Source of the DNA: Embleya sp040605455
Lineage (GTDB): Bacteria; Actinomycetota; Actinomycetes; Streptomycetales; Streptomycetaceae
DNA length: 15,304 bases
Direction: 5' to 3'
Assembly (NCBI RefSeq): GCF_040605455.1
Contig: NZ_JBEXCV010000184.1
Span: 1-15,304, forward strand
Below are positions 7,548-14,388 of this stretch, piece by piece. A model generated the notes under the pieces. That model worked only from the letters and a program-made list of their open reading frames with translations. It ran no database searches and was not told where the DNA came from. Position 1 is the stretch's first letter. Each line of letters begins with the position of its first letter. Made by a program: the position numbers and the translations under genes.

Positions 7548-8048
7548 CTACGGTCCGGGCGGCGTGGATTTCTCGCCGGGGACCTGGGCCCGCCAGTGTG
7601 CCGGTGCGTCGGGGCCGGGGAGATAGGGGGCGCGGCCGGTCGCGCCGGCCCAGGCGTTCCAGACGGTGGCGAGTTTTGCGTCGTACTCGCGATCGCGCTG
7701 AAACAGTGCGTCCACCGGGACCGCCAGGTTCAGCACCTTCCCGTCGGCGAGCACGAGCTGGATGGTGCGGCTGCCCAGCAGGCGACGTTCGCGCACGTGT
7801 GCGACTTCGGACCAGTCCAGGTGCCGGGTGCCGTAGCGGCGCCAGGTGATGCCCAGGGGGGTCACCCGTGTGTCGAACCGGGAGAACAGCAGGAAGTTCA
7901 GCAGGAACAGGGGGGCCAGGAAGAGCGGGTAGCGGCCGTCGGACCCGCCGGCCGCGAATTCGAACACGGACAGCGCGGCGAACAGCGCGGGGAGCAGGAG
8001 GTACACCCAACGCTGCCGAAAACGCAAGGTGAAACGGATCTCCGACAC
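7548..8048 (-). CDS. Second small membrane protein with PH-like domain
   Basis: The 166-residue protein has two close N-terminal membrane helices (about residues 15-34 and 41-56: VYLLLPALFAALSVFEF and LFLAPLFLLNFLLF). They are followed by a PH-like fold: FDTRVTPLGITWRRYGTRHL, then WSEVAHVRERRLLGSRTIQLVLADG. A Pro-rich tail closes the protein. The GTG start at 8048 is chosen because GGGGAG lies 7-12 bases upstream. An ATG 19 codons earlier (8105) lacks a ribosome binding site and falls inside a stem-loop. The arrangement of two helices then a PH domain resembles the protein at 3483-4067, although the sequences are not closely alike. The stop codon lies in the loop of a small CCCGGA/TCCGGG hairpin (7541-7559), a possible terminator. 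Function unknown. Confidence 0.75.
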   Translation of the reverse strand: MSEIRFTLRFRQRWVYLLLPALFAALSVFEFAAGGSDGRYPLFLAPLFLLNFLLFSRFDTRVTPLGITWRRYGTRHLDWSEVAHVRERRLLGSRTIQLVLADGKVLNLAVPVDALFQRDREYDAKLATVWNAWAGATGRAPYLPGPDAPAHWRAQVPGEKSTPPGP

Positions 8049-8105
8049 GGCGCGCTCCCCGGACTGGCCAAACCGACGGGCCGAGTCTGACAGGGCGTCG
8101 GGCAT

Positions 8106-8156
8106 CGCCGCACGCGGGCCCGCCGACCCGAGCACCCGAAGGGTGCCCGTGCGGCG
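8106..8156 (-). terminator. Nested stem-loop downstream of the gamma-glutamylcyclotransferase gene
   Basis: The outer arms CGCCGCACG (8106-8114) and CGTGCGGCG (8148-8156) are perfectly complementary. Inside them, GCACCC (8132-8137) and GGGTGC (8141-8146) form a second hairpin with a GAA loop. The structure begins 65 bases after the leftward stop at 8221, so it probably ends that transcript before the PH-domain gene. Confidence 0.55.
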
Positions 8157-8220
8157 AGCGGGCGGGCGATGTGGGTTCCCCACGGGGGCCGGGCCGGCCG
8201 GGTGTGGTCGGCCGTGCGGC

Positions 8221-8661
8221 CTACGAGCAGGGGCGGTTGCGGAGTTCCTTGACGTAGTCGTCGGGGGCACCGGCGGACTCGGCCGACTCGGCGACCATGC
8301 CGAGGTAGCGCGCCGAGGGCAGGCCGCCCTCGTAGTCGTTGAGGACGTACAGCCACGCCAACTGCTCGCCGAAGAGCGACTCCACCCGGACCCGGACCTT
8401 GCGGTAGAGGCCCAGCGGCATGCCCTCCCAGCGGTCGAGGTCGGGCTCGTCCATCTCGGCCAGGTCGTACAGCGCGACGAATACCTGGGACAACTCGTCC
8501 TCGACGACCGTGGCCAGCGATCCGTCCCAGCCCAACTGCTCGCCGCCGAAGGTCAGCCGCCAGCCGGGCAGCCAACCGGTGTGGCGCAGAGGGGAGTGTG
8601 GGGCACGCCGAGCCATCTGCCGCGCGTCGAGGTTGCTTGCGTACGCGGCGTAGAGGGGCAT
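8221..8661 (-). CDS. Gamma-glutamylcyclotransferase-family protein
   Basis: The 146-residue protein opens with MPLYAAYASNLD (1-12), the substrate-binding loop of the gamma-glutamylcyclotransferase/AIG2 fold (usually YGSNL). It carries LDRWEG at 75-80, where Glu79 matches the catalytic glutamate of the LDxxEG motif. Members release 5-oxoproline from gamma-glutamyl amino compounds; the real substrate here is unknown, because this fold is used by several enzymes. The length is typical. The ATG start agrees with the family motif at the very N terminus, although no clear ribosome binding site precedes it. It is divergent from the quinone reductase gene, with only 45 bases between the start codons, so the two promoters must overlap. 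Confidence 0.8.
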   Translation of the reverse strand: MPLYAAYASNLDARQMARRAPHSPLRHTGWLPGWRLTFGGEQLGWDGSLATVVEDELSQVFVALYDLAEMDEPDLDRWEGMPLGLYRKVRVRVESLFGEQLAWLYVLNDYEGGLPSARYLGMVAESAESAGAPDDYVKELRNRPCS

Positions 8662-8706
8662 GGCCGCAGCCTACGCGACGCGCGGGCATGGGAGAGAATG
8701 ACACCC

Positions 8707-10116
8707 GTGACTCGGATTGTGATCGTAGGCGGAGGACCCGGCGGGTACGAGGCGGCTTTGGTCGCGGCACAGCTCGGAGCCGAGGTGACGGTGGTAGAGC
8801 GCGAAGGTGTGGGTGGTGCGGCTGTACTGACGGACTGTGTCCCGTCCAAGACCCTGATCGCCACGGCCGAGGTCATGACGAACTTCGCCGACTCGCACCA
8901 CGAGCTCGGCATCTACGTCGACGACGGCACCCCCGGCACGCTGGATCGCCCGATCGTGGGCGTGGACCTGGGCGTGGTCAACCGGCGCGTGCTGCAACTG
9001 GCCAAGGCCCAGTCCAACGACATCGCGCAGAGCGTCACACGCGCCGGCGTGCGGGTGCTGCGCGGCACCGCCCGCCTCGACGGGCCGCGCCGCGTGGTGG
9101 CCGACCTGGCCGACGGCACCGAGCGCTCGCTGGACGCGGACGCGATCCTGATCTCCACCGGGGCCCACCCGCGCGAGATCCCGGGCGCGGAGCCGGACGG
9201 CGAGCGGATCCTGAACTGGAAGCAGATGTACGGCCTGTCCGAACTGCCGCGCGAACTGATCGTGGTCGGCTCCGGCGTCACCGGCGCCGAGTTCGCCGGC
9301 GCGTACCAGGCGCTCGGCTCGAAGGTGACCCTGGTCTCCAGCCGCGACCGGGTGCTGCCGGGCGAGGACCCGGACGCGGCCGAGGTGCTCGAAGGAGTGT
9401 TCCGTCGGCGTGGCATGCGGGTGATGTCGCGCTCGCGCGCGGAGAGCGTCAAGCGGGACGGGGACAGCGTCATCGTCACGCTGACCGACGGTCAGATCAT
9501 CGAGGGCAGCCACTGCCTGGTCGCCGTCGGCGCGATCCCGAACACCGCGGGCATCGGTCTGGAGGAAGCGGGCGTCTTCCTCAAGGACACCGGACACGTA
9601 CGGGTGGACCGGGTCTCGCGCACCACCGCGAACGGGGTGTACTCGGCGGGCGACTGCACCGGCGTGTTCGCGCTCGCGTCGGTCGCGGCGATGCAGGGCC
9701 GGATCGCGATGTACCACATGCTCGGTGACGCGGTGGCCCCGCTGAACCTCAAGGCCGTGTCGTCGAACGTGTTCACCGATCCCGAGATCGCCACGGTGGG
9801 ATATACCCAGGCCGCGATCGACGCGGGCGAGATCGACGCGCGCGGTGTGAAGCTGCCGCTCTCGCGCAACCCGCGCGCGAAGATGCAGGGCATTCACGAC
9901 GGTTTCGTGAAGCTGTTCTGCCGCCCGGGTACCGGGATCGTGGTCGGCGGTGTGATCGTGGCGCCGCGCGCGAGCGAGTTGATCCACACCGTCGCGCTCG
10001 CCGTGGACCTGCACTTGACGGTCGACCAGATCGCCAGCGGATTCACCGTCTACCCCTCCCTTTCGGGCTCGATCGCGGAAGCCGCCCGGCAATTGCACCG
10101 GCGCGAGCGTTCCTGA
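8707..10116 (+). CDS. lpdA: LpdA-type NAD(P)H quinone dehydrogenase (flavoprotein disulfide reductase family)
   Basis: The 469-residue flavoprotein has the FAD Rossmann motif GGGPGG (8-13), the NAD(P) motif GSGVTGAEFAG (188-198), the second FAD motif NGVYSAGDC (309-317) and a C-terminal dimerisation domain. It belongs to the lipoamide dehydrogenase superfamily but is not one. The redox pair CxxxxC is reduced to one cysteine: the first position is Ala39 in GGAAVLTDCVPSK, leaving Cys44. The His-Pro of the usual C-terminal HPTLSE motif is Tyr449-Pro450 (VYPSLS). M. tuberculosis LpdA (Rv3303c) shows the same loss and acts as an NAD(P)H:quinone reductase. The GTG at 8707 yields the usual MTRIVI start, with GGGAGAG 10 bases ahead. 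The ATG at 8698 is in frame but almost touches that site. The frame extends far upstream only as a shadow. Confidence 0.9.
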   Translation: MTRIVIVGGGPGGYEAALVAAQLGAEVTVVEREGVGGAAVLTDCVPSKTLIATAEVMTNFADSHHELGIYVDDGTPGTLDRPIVGVDLGVVNRRVLQLAKAQSNDIAQSVTRAGVRVLRGTARLDGPRRVVADLADGTERSLDADAILISTGAHPREIPGAEPDGERILNWKQMYGLSELPRELIVVGSGVTGAEFAGAYQALGSKVTLVSSRDRVLPGEDPDAAEVLEGVFRRRGMRVMSRSRAESVKRDGDSVIVTLTDGQIIEGSHCLVAVGAIPNTAGIGLEEAGVFLKDTGHVRVDRVSRTTANGVYSAGDCTGVFALASVAAMQGRIAMYHMLGDAVAPLNLKAVSSNVFTDPEIATVGYTQAAIDAGEIDARGVKLPLSRNPRAKMQGIHDGFVKLFCRPGTGIVVGGVIVAPRASELIHTVALAVDLHLTVDQIASGFTVYPSLSGSIAEAARQLHRRERS

Positions 10117-10180
10117 CCGGTCCGGGGCGAATCGGCCGGGTCGATCCCGGGGTGCCGGCGATCCCGCCGTGACCATCGCG

Positions 10181-10204
10181 CCGCGCCGATCTTTATCGGC
10201 GCGG
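10181..10204 (+). terminator. Probable lpdA terminator hairpin
   Basis: CCGCGCCGAT (10181-10190) and ATCGGCGCGG (10195-10204) are perfect 10-base arms around a CTTT loop, 65 bases beyond the lpdA stop. It has no T tract. Confidence 0.65.
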
Positions 10205-10294
10205 TCCACCCCGGGGCGATCCCGAGTTCAAGATCGATGCGGCGTCAAGATCATTGCAGCCGGGGGCGGGTGGCCTCCGGCGTGCGAGGGGCGC

Positions 10295-10345
10295 GCGGAA
10301 TTCGGATTCCGCACTCCCGGGGACTCCACTTACGAGTGGCTTTTT
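10295..10345 (+). terminator. Tandem hairpins ending in a T tract, intrinsic terminator
   Basis: The first hairpin has arms GCGGAAT (10295-10301) and ATTCCGC (10306-10312) around TCGG. The second has CCACT (10326-10330) and AGTGG (10335-10339) around TACG and is followed by CTTTTTC (10340-10346). A classical T-tailed terminator is rare in such GC-rich genomes. It sits about 90 bases after the lpdA terminator and about 290 before the next gene, so it may end a small RNA or catch lpdA read-through. Confidence 0.5.
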
Positions 10346-10492
10346 CTCGAACATCCGCTGTGCTCCGAGGCCGCCGCGCATACTCGAATCGGACCGGGTG
10401 TGATCGCCGCCTCGCGGTGTGTTCCACAACCGCCGAGCCCGACTGACGCGGAATCAAAATCGGTGTACGCAACGGTATCCGGCTCCGGGTGA

Positions 10493-10524
10493 GCAGCGTT
10501 ATGGTTGGCCCTTCCGAACGCTGC
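10493..10524 (+). other. Hairpin in the region upstream of the deoR-family gene
   Basis: GCAGCGTT (10493-10500) and AACGCTGC (10517-10524) are perfect 8-base arms around a 16-base loop, followed by GGCTTT. It could be an RNA leader element or a DNA inverted repeat. No transcript can be assigned from the sequence. Confidence 0.35.
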
Positions 10525-10553
10525 GGCTTTGCTGTGCCCGGAAACCGAAGCGG

Positions 10554-10606
10554 TCTTATCACTTTGATGAACAAGTTCGGGTAAGAGTCGCAAGCGGCTG
10601 ATAAGA
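10554..10606. promoter_or_regulatory. Cluster of TGATAAGA-like sites, candidate DeoR-family operators
   Basis: TCTTATCA (10554-10561) and its exact complement TGATAAGA (10599-10606) face each other. Between them lies a related GGTAAGAG (10580-10587) whose TAAGAG starts exactly 20 bp (two helical turns) before that of the third site. The third copy overlaps the putative -35 of the following gene. Position and spacing fit autorepression by the DeoR-family protein encoded immediately downstream; binding is inferred. Confidence 0.45.
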
Positions 10607-10627
10607 GCCGGTCGTTCGCGTTACCTT
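10598..10627 (+). promoter_or_regulatory. Putative promoter of the deoR-family gene, leaderless
   Basis: CTGATA (10598-10603, four of six matches to TTGACA), an 18-base spacer and TACCTT (10622-10627) lie 6 bases before the GTG start. Transcription would start at or next to the start codon, which agrees with the absence of any ribosome binding site. Confidence 0.5.
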
Positions 10628-10633
10628 CGTCAC

Positions 10634-11488
10634 GTGTTCGCAGCAGAGCGTCGTCAACTGATTCTTGAAATGGTGCGGGCCAACGGAGCGGTGTCCCTAC
10701 GGGAACTCGCCCGGGTGGTCCAGACGTCCGAGGTGACGGTTCGGCGGGACGTGCGGGCCCTGGAAGCCGAAGGGCTGCTCGACCGTCGGCACGGTGGAGC
10801 GGTGCTGCCCGGTGGGCTGTCCCGTGAGCCGAGCTATTCGCAGAAGACCCACCTCGCGGCGGCGGAGAAGGCGGCCATGGCCGACCTCGCGGTCTCCCTC
10901 GTCGACGAGGGGGACGCGATCGTCGTGGGCGCCGGCACCACCACGCAGGAGCTGGCCCGCAGGCTGGCCCGGATCCCGGGCCTGACCGTGGTCACCAACT
11001 CCCTCCTTGTCGCGCAGGTCCTCGCCCACGCCAATCGGGTCGAGGTCGTGATGACCGGCGGCACGCTGCGCGGGTCGTCCTACGCGTTGGTCGGCAGCGG
11101 AGCCGAGCAGGCCCTGGCGGGTCTGCGTGTGCGTCGCGCGTTCGTGTCCGGCAACGGGCTGACCGCCGAGCGTGGCCTGTCCACCCCCAACATGCTGTCC
11201 GCGAGCGTGGACCGCGCCCTGATCCAGGCCGCCCACGAGGTCGTCGTCATGGTCGACCACACCAAGATCGGTGTGGACACGATGTTCCAGACGGTGGCCC
11301 CCGAACGCATCACCCACCTCGTCACCGACGAGGATGCTCCCGGCCCGGAGAGCGAGGCCCTGGCCGAACTGGGCGCACAGGTGCACATCGCCCCCCTCCC
11401 GCAGCGGGCCGTTCCCGGCGCCCGCGCGGAGTTCAACGGGGAGCGGATGCGGGACATGCGCGTCCCGGGGGTGATGCCCGACCAGTGA
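10634..11488 (+). CDS. DeoR-family transcriptional regulator
   Basis: The 284-residue protein has an N-terminal DeoR winged helix-turn-helix (residues 5-57: AVSLRELARVV, then SEVTVRRDVRALEAEGLL and HGGAV). A sugar-phosphate-sensing DeoRC domain follows, with the ligand loop GAGTTTQELARR (99-110), MTGGTLR and VDHTKIGVDTM near the end. Such proteins usually repress sugar or nucleoside catabolic operons and release DNA on binding a phosphorylated sugar. The start is the GTG at 10634, which gives the family's standard N terminus (MFAAERRQLI). No ribosome binding site precedes it, but a -10-like TACCTT does. It is a single-gene unit, convergent with the next gene (21 bases between stop codons). 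The neighbourhood makes the PNP-mutase and deoC operons plausible targets, but the ligand cannot be read from the sequence. Confidence 0.9.
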   Translation: MFAAERRQLILEMVRANGAVSLRELARVVQTSEVTVRRDVRALEAEGLLDRRHGGAVLPGGLSREPSYSQKTHLAAAEKAAMADLAVSLVDEGDAIVVGAGTTTQELARRLARIPGLTVVTNSLLVAQVLAHANRVEVVMTGGTLRGSSYALVGSGAEQALAGLRVRRAFVSGNGLTAERGLSTPNMLSASVDRALIQAAHEVVVMVDHTKIGVDTMFQTVAPERITHLVTDEDAPGPESEALAELGAQVHIAPLPQRAVPGARAEFNGERMRDMRVPGVMPDQ

Positions 11489-11515
11489 TCACGCGCGACG
11501 GATCAGGGATCACCC
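11469..11515. terminator. Weak nested inverted repeat between convergent genes
   Basis: GGGTGAT (11469-11475) pairs with ATCACCC (11509-11515), and TGATC (11486-11490) with GATCA (11501-11505). Both stop codons lie within the structure. It may terminate both transcripts, but the long interior segments make it weak. Confidence 0.3.
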
Positions 11516-12277
11516 GCCGCCTGCCCGGCGCCCCCCGGGCAACGCGTTTCGCACGTGTTCGACCAGGTCGCCGCCGAAGGCCCCGAACCCCGTCGCCGAC
11601 CACACGCTTCGATCCTCCGGGACCTCGTAGTAGGCCAGGTATGCGCCATCCGCCACCCGCTGGGTGAGTACATCCGCCATGGTGCGCTCGCTCGCGGCGA
11701 TCAGGCACGCGTGGCACGCGGGCACGGACAGCCGAGTCCGGCCGCGGATGGCCCACTGCAGCCGGCCGAACGCGATCCCGTGCAGGGGGTTGAGCACGCA
11801 GACCGAGACGCGGAACGGGTCGTCGTCCGCGTCCTCCCCGTGCGTGTCCCCCGACAGCGCCCGCCCGGCTCGGTGCGCGGCCACATCGAGCGCCCGGACA
11901 GCGTGTCGGACAAGCACCAGGACCCCCGCGAGATCGGGGAGATCGTCGGCATCGCGCAGCACCCACGCAGCAGCCTCACACGCGTCCAGAGCCCGAATCT
12001 GTGCCGCCAACGAGGCCGGATGCGTCGCCGGTACGAGCGCCTGGGTCCGCTTCGCGAGATCCGCGAGTCGAGCGTCGGCCTCGATGCGCAATGCCGCGAC
12101 CGACTCGGCCCGGGCCCGTTCGTACAGCGCGGTGGCAATCGTGCCCATCGCCGCCCCGCCGGGCAGGGCCGCCCCGCCGGGCGAGGTCGCACGTCGACGA
12201 CTCGACCACCGCATACCCACGGCGGCCCCGGTGCCGCCGGCCGCGAGTGCCGTGGCGACCATGAGCCAGGCGTCCAT
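11510..12277 (-). CDS. Uncharacterised protein with N-terminal membrane anchor and Cys/His motif
   Basis: The 255-residue protein has a hydrophobic N-terminal helix (residues 4-22: WLMVATALAAGGTGAAVGM) followed by Arg residues, probably a signal anchor. An Ala-rich helical region follows (45-140: ARAESVAALRIEADARLADL and onwards). The C-terminal globular part carries CVLNPLHG (160-167), VPACHAC (185-191) and YYEVPEDRSVWSATGFGAFGGDL (217-238). Cys160, His166, Cys188 and Cys191 could form a metal site. I have an impression of similar C-terminal segments in other actinomycete membrane proteins but cannot name a family. The start is well supported: AAGGGGG lies 5-11 bases before the ATG. It is leftward, after accA2 and separated from it by a hairpin, so it is probably a separate transcript. 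Function unknown. Confidence 0.75.
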   Translation of the reverse strand: MDAWLMVATALAAGGTGAAVGMRWSSRRRATSPGGAALPGGAAMGTIATALYERARAESVAALRIEADARLADLAKRTQALVPATHPASLAAQIRALDACEAAAWVLRDADDLPDLAGVLVLVRHAVRALDVAAHRAGRALSGDTHGEDADDDPFRVSVCVLNPLHGIAFGRLQWAIRGRTRLSVPACHACLIAASERTMADVLTQRVADGAYLAYYEVPEDRSVWSATGFGAFGGDLVEHVRNALPGGRRAGGG

Positions 12278-12306
12278 GCCGCCCCCTTCGGCCCGGTCCG
12301 CGGACG

Positions 12307-12344
12307 CGAACGCCCCGCGCCGAATTCTCGGGCGGGGGCGTTCG
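12307..12344 (-). terminator. accA2 terminator hairpin
   Basis: CGAACGCCCC (12307-12316) and GGGGCGTTCG (12335-12344) are perfect 10-base arms. Inside them CCGA and TCGG can close a second short stem around ATTC. It begins 60 bases after the accA2 stop and precedes the next leftward gene. Confidence 0.6.
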
Positions 12345-12404
12345 TTGTGCGTCGTACTCGGCGATCCGGTCGGGGGCCCTATCGCAGCCGGTCCTCGACC
12401 CCGA

Positions 12405-14174
12405 TCAGTCCTTGATCTCGCAGAGTACCGCGCCGGACGTGACCGTCGCGCCGACCTCGGCGACCAGGCCCTTGACAGTGCCCGCCCGGTGGGCGTTGAG
12501 CGGCTGTTCCATCTTCATCGCCTCGAGGACCACGATCAGCTCGCCCTCGGCGACCTGCTGACCCTCCTCGACCGCGACCTTGACGATGGTGCCCTGCATC
12601 GGACTGGCCAACGAGTCGCCGCTCGCCGCAGCGCCGGCCTTCTTGGCACCGCCGCGCTTGGGCGCCTTCTTCCCCGCGGCCGGGGCCGCACCGGATGATG
12701 CGCCGAGGCCCGCCGGGAGGGTGACCTCGAAGCGCCGACCGTTGACCTCGACCACGACGGTCTCGCGCTCGCCGGCCTCCTCGGCCGCCTCCGCGCCGCC
12801 GCCGAACGGGGCGATCGTGTTCTCGAACTCGGTCTCGATCCACCGGGTGTGCACCGTGAACGGCTCGGTCGAGCCGTCGAGCTCGGGCGCGAACGCCGGG
12901 TCCACCACCACCTCGCGGTGGAAGGTGAGCGCGGTCGCCATCCCGTCCACGACGAACTCGTCCAGCGCGCGCTTGGCCCGCTGGAGCGCCTGGCCGCGGT
13001 CGCGACCGGTGACGATCAGCTTCGCGAGCAGCGAGTCCCACGCCGGACCGATCACCGAGCCCTGCTCGACGCCCGAGTCCAGGCGTACGCCCGGGCCGGA
13101 CGGCGGCAGCCACTTGGTGACCTCGCCGGGAGCGGGCAGGAAGCCGCGCCCCGGGTCCTCGCCGTTGATCCGGAACTCGAACGAGTGGCCGCGCCGCGGC
13201 GGGTCGTCGTAGCCGAGCTCCTCGCCGTCGGCGATCCGGAACATCTCGCGCACCAGGTCGATGCCGGTGACCTCTTCGGTGACCGGGTGCTCGACCTGGA
13301 GACGGGTGTTGACCTCCAGGAAGGAGATGGTGCCGTCCTGGCCCACCAGGAACTCGCAGGTCCCGGCGCCGACGTAGCCGGCCTCCTTGAGGATGGCCTT
13401 CGACGCGCGGTACAGCTCGGCGTTCTGCTCCTCGGTGAGGAACGGCGCGGGCGCCTCCTCGACGAGCTTCTGGTGCCGGCGCTGAAGCGAACAGTCGCGG
13501 GTGGACACGACCACCACGTTGCCGTGGGTGTCGGCCAGACACTGGGTCTCGACGTGCCGCGGCTTGTCCAGGTAACGCTCGACGAAGCACTCGCCGCGAC
13601 CGAACGCGGCCACCGCCTCGCGCACCGCCGAGTCGTACAGCTCGGGGACTTCTTCGAGAGTGCGGGCCACCTTGAGACCGCGCCCGCCGCCACCGAAGGC
13701 GGCCTTGATGGCGATCGGCAGGCCGTTGGCCTTCGCGAACTCCACCACTTCCTCGGCGCCCGAGACCGGGTCCGGGGTGCCGGCGACCAGGGGCGCGCCG
13801 GCCCGCTGGGCGATGTGCCGGGCGGCCACCTTGTCACCGAGATCGCGGATCGCCTGCGGCGGCGGTCCGATCCAGACGAGGCCGGCATCCAGCACGGCCT
13901 GGGCGAATTCCGCGTTCTCCGACAGGAACCCGTATCCGGGGTGGATGGCGTCCGCGCCGGCGTCCTGGGCGGCCTGCAAAACCTTGGCCACGTCCAGGTA
14001 GCTCTCGGCCGGAGTGTTTCCGCCGAGCGCGTGGGCCTCGTCGGCCACCCGCACGTGCAGAGCATCCCGGTCCGGCTCGGCGTAGACGGCCACACTGGCG
14101 ATGCCGGCATCCCGGCATGCTCGGGCGACGCGGACCGCGATTTCCCCACGGTTGGCGATGAGTACCTTGCGCAC
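12405..14174 (-). CDS. accA2: Acyl-CoA carboxylase alpha subunit: biotin carboxylase plus biotin carrier domain
   Basis: The 589-residue protein uses ATP and bicarbonate to carboxylate its own biotin. The carboxyl group then goes to acetyl- or propionyl-CoA on a separate beta subunit, which supplies malonyl- and methylmalonyl-CoA for fatty acids and polyketides. The biotin carboxylase domains (1 to about 450) show the ATP-grasp loop GGGGRGLK (161-168), RDCSLQRRHQK (226-236) and EVNTRLQVEHPVTE (287-300). A Lys/Ala/Pro/Gly-rich linker (about 472-510) leads to the carrier domain with EAMKMEQ, biotin on Lys554. Length and layout match S. coelicolor AccA2. The GTG start has AGGAGGG 9 bases upstream. 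A TAGACT (14207-14202) further up is a fair -10. No beta subunit is encoded in the window, as expected, since the alpha subunit is shared by several complexes. Confidence 0.95.
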   Translation of the reverse strand: MRKVLIANRGEIAVRVARACRDAGIASVAVYAEPDRDALHVRVADEAHALGGNTPAESYLDVAKVLQAAQDAGADAIHPGYGFLSENAEFAQAVLDAGLVWIGPPPQAIRDLGDKVAARHIAQRAGAPLVAGTPDPVSGAEEVVEFAKANGLPIAIKAAFGGGGRGLKVARTLEEVPELYDSAVREAVAAFGRGECFVERYLDKPRHVETQCLADTHGNVVVVSTRDCSLQRRHQKLVEEAPAPFLTEEQNAELYRASKAILKEAGYVGAGTCEFLVGQDGTISFLEVNTRLQVEHPVTEEVTGIDLVREMFRIADGEELGYDDPPRRGHSFEFRINGEDPGRGFLPAPGEVTKWLPPSGPGVRLDSGVEQGSVIGPAWDSLLAKLIVTGRDRGQALQRAKRALDEFVVDGMATALTFHREVVVDPAFAPELDGSTEPFTVHTRWIETEFENTIAPFGGGAEAAEEAGERETVVVEVNGRRFEVTLPAGLGASSGAAPAAGKKAPKRGGAKKAGAAASGDSLASPMQGTIVKVAVEEGQQVAEGELIVVLEAMKMEQPLNAHRAGTVKGLVAEVGATVTSGAVLCEIKD

Positions 14175-14201
14175 GATCTGGCTCCCTCCTCAACTGCGGA
14201 G

Positions 14202-14207
14202 AGTCTA
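14202..14207 (-). promoter_or_regulatory. Putative -10 hexamer of accA2
   Basis: TAGACT on the leftward strand lies 27 bases before the GTG start, leaving room for the strong ribosome binding site. No good -35 is visible (GAATTG at an 18-base spacer is the nearest). It suggests that accA2 has its own promoter within the 214-bp gap below the small upstream gene. Confidence 0.35.
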
Positions 14208-14388
14208 GGGATTCGAAGGCGGGCACAATTCGCCGCCCCACCTCGTCATGGGTACGGCAACCCGCCATGTTCATGGCCTGCGGTGGAGCTGCCGGCCACG
14301 TTGCCGGTGGGGTCAACGTACTCCGAACGTGATGGGCACCGATGCTCGGGTACAGCTGAAACGTGTTCCAGTTTTTTGTCGGGTCCCG

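Larger units (their letters stand above)
10117..10633. other. 517-bp non-coding interval between lpdA and the deoR-family gene
   Basis: No reading frame here has both a ribosome binding site and typical codon bias. The right half is visibly less GC-rich than its surroundings. The interval contains a likely lpdA terminator, a second pair of hairpins ending in a T tract, a direct repeat TCAAGATC (10228-10235 and 10245-10252), another hairpin at 10493-10524, and a cluster of TGATAAGA-like sites before the promoter of the next gene. Each is listed separately where it can be supported. Confidence 0.6.

Noticed and set aside
8029..8706. Long in-frame N-terminal extension of lpdA
   Set aside because: The extension runs antisense through the gamma-glutamylcyclotransferase gene and is Arg/Gly-rich. 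The family N terminus begins exactly at the GTG at 8707.
10169..10492. A 107-codon rightward frame after lpdA
   Set aside because: GTG start without a ribosome binding site, atypical codon bias, and it runs through three hairpins including a T-tailed terminator.
14356..14377. Rightward terminator-like CTGAAACGTGTTCCAG followed by six T
   Set aside because: The stem would have a 2-base loop and a mismatch, and no rightward gene precedes it.
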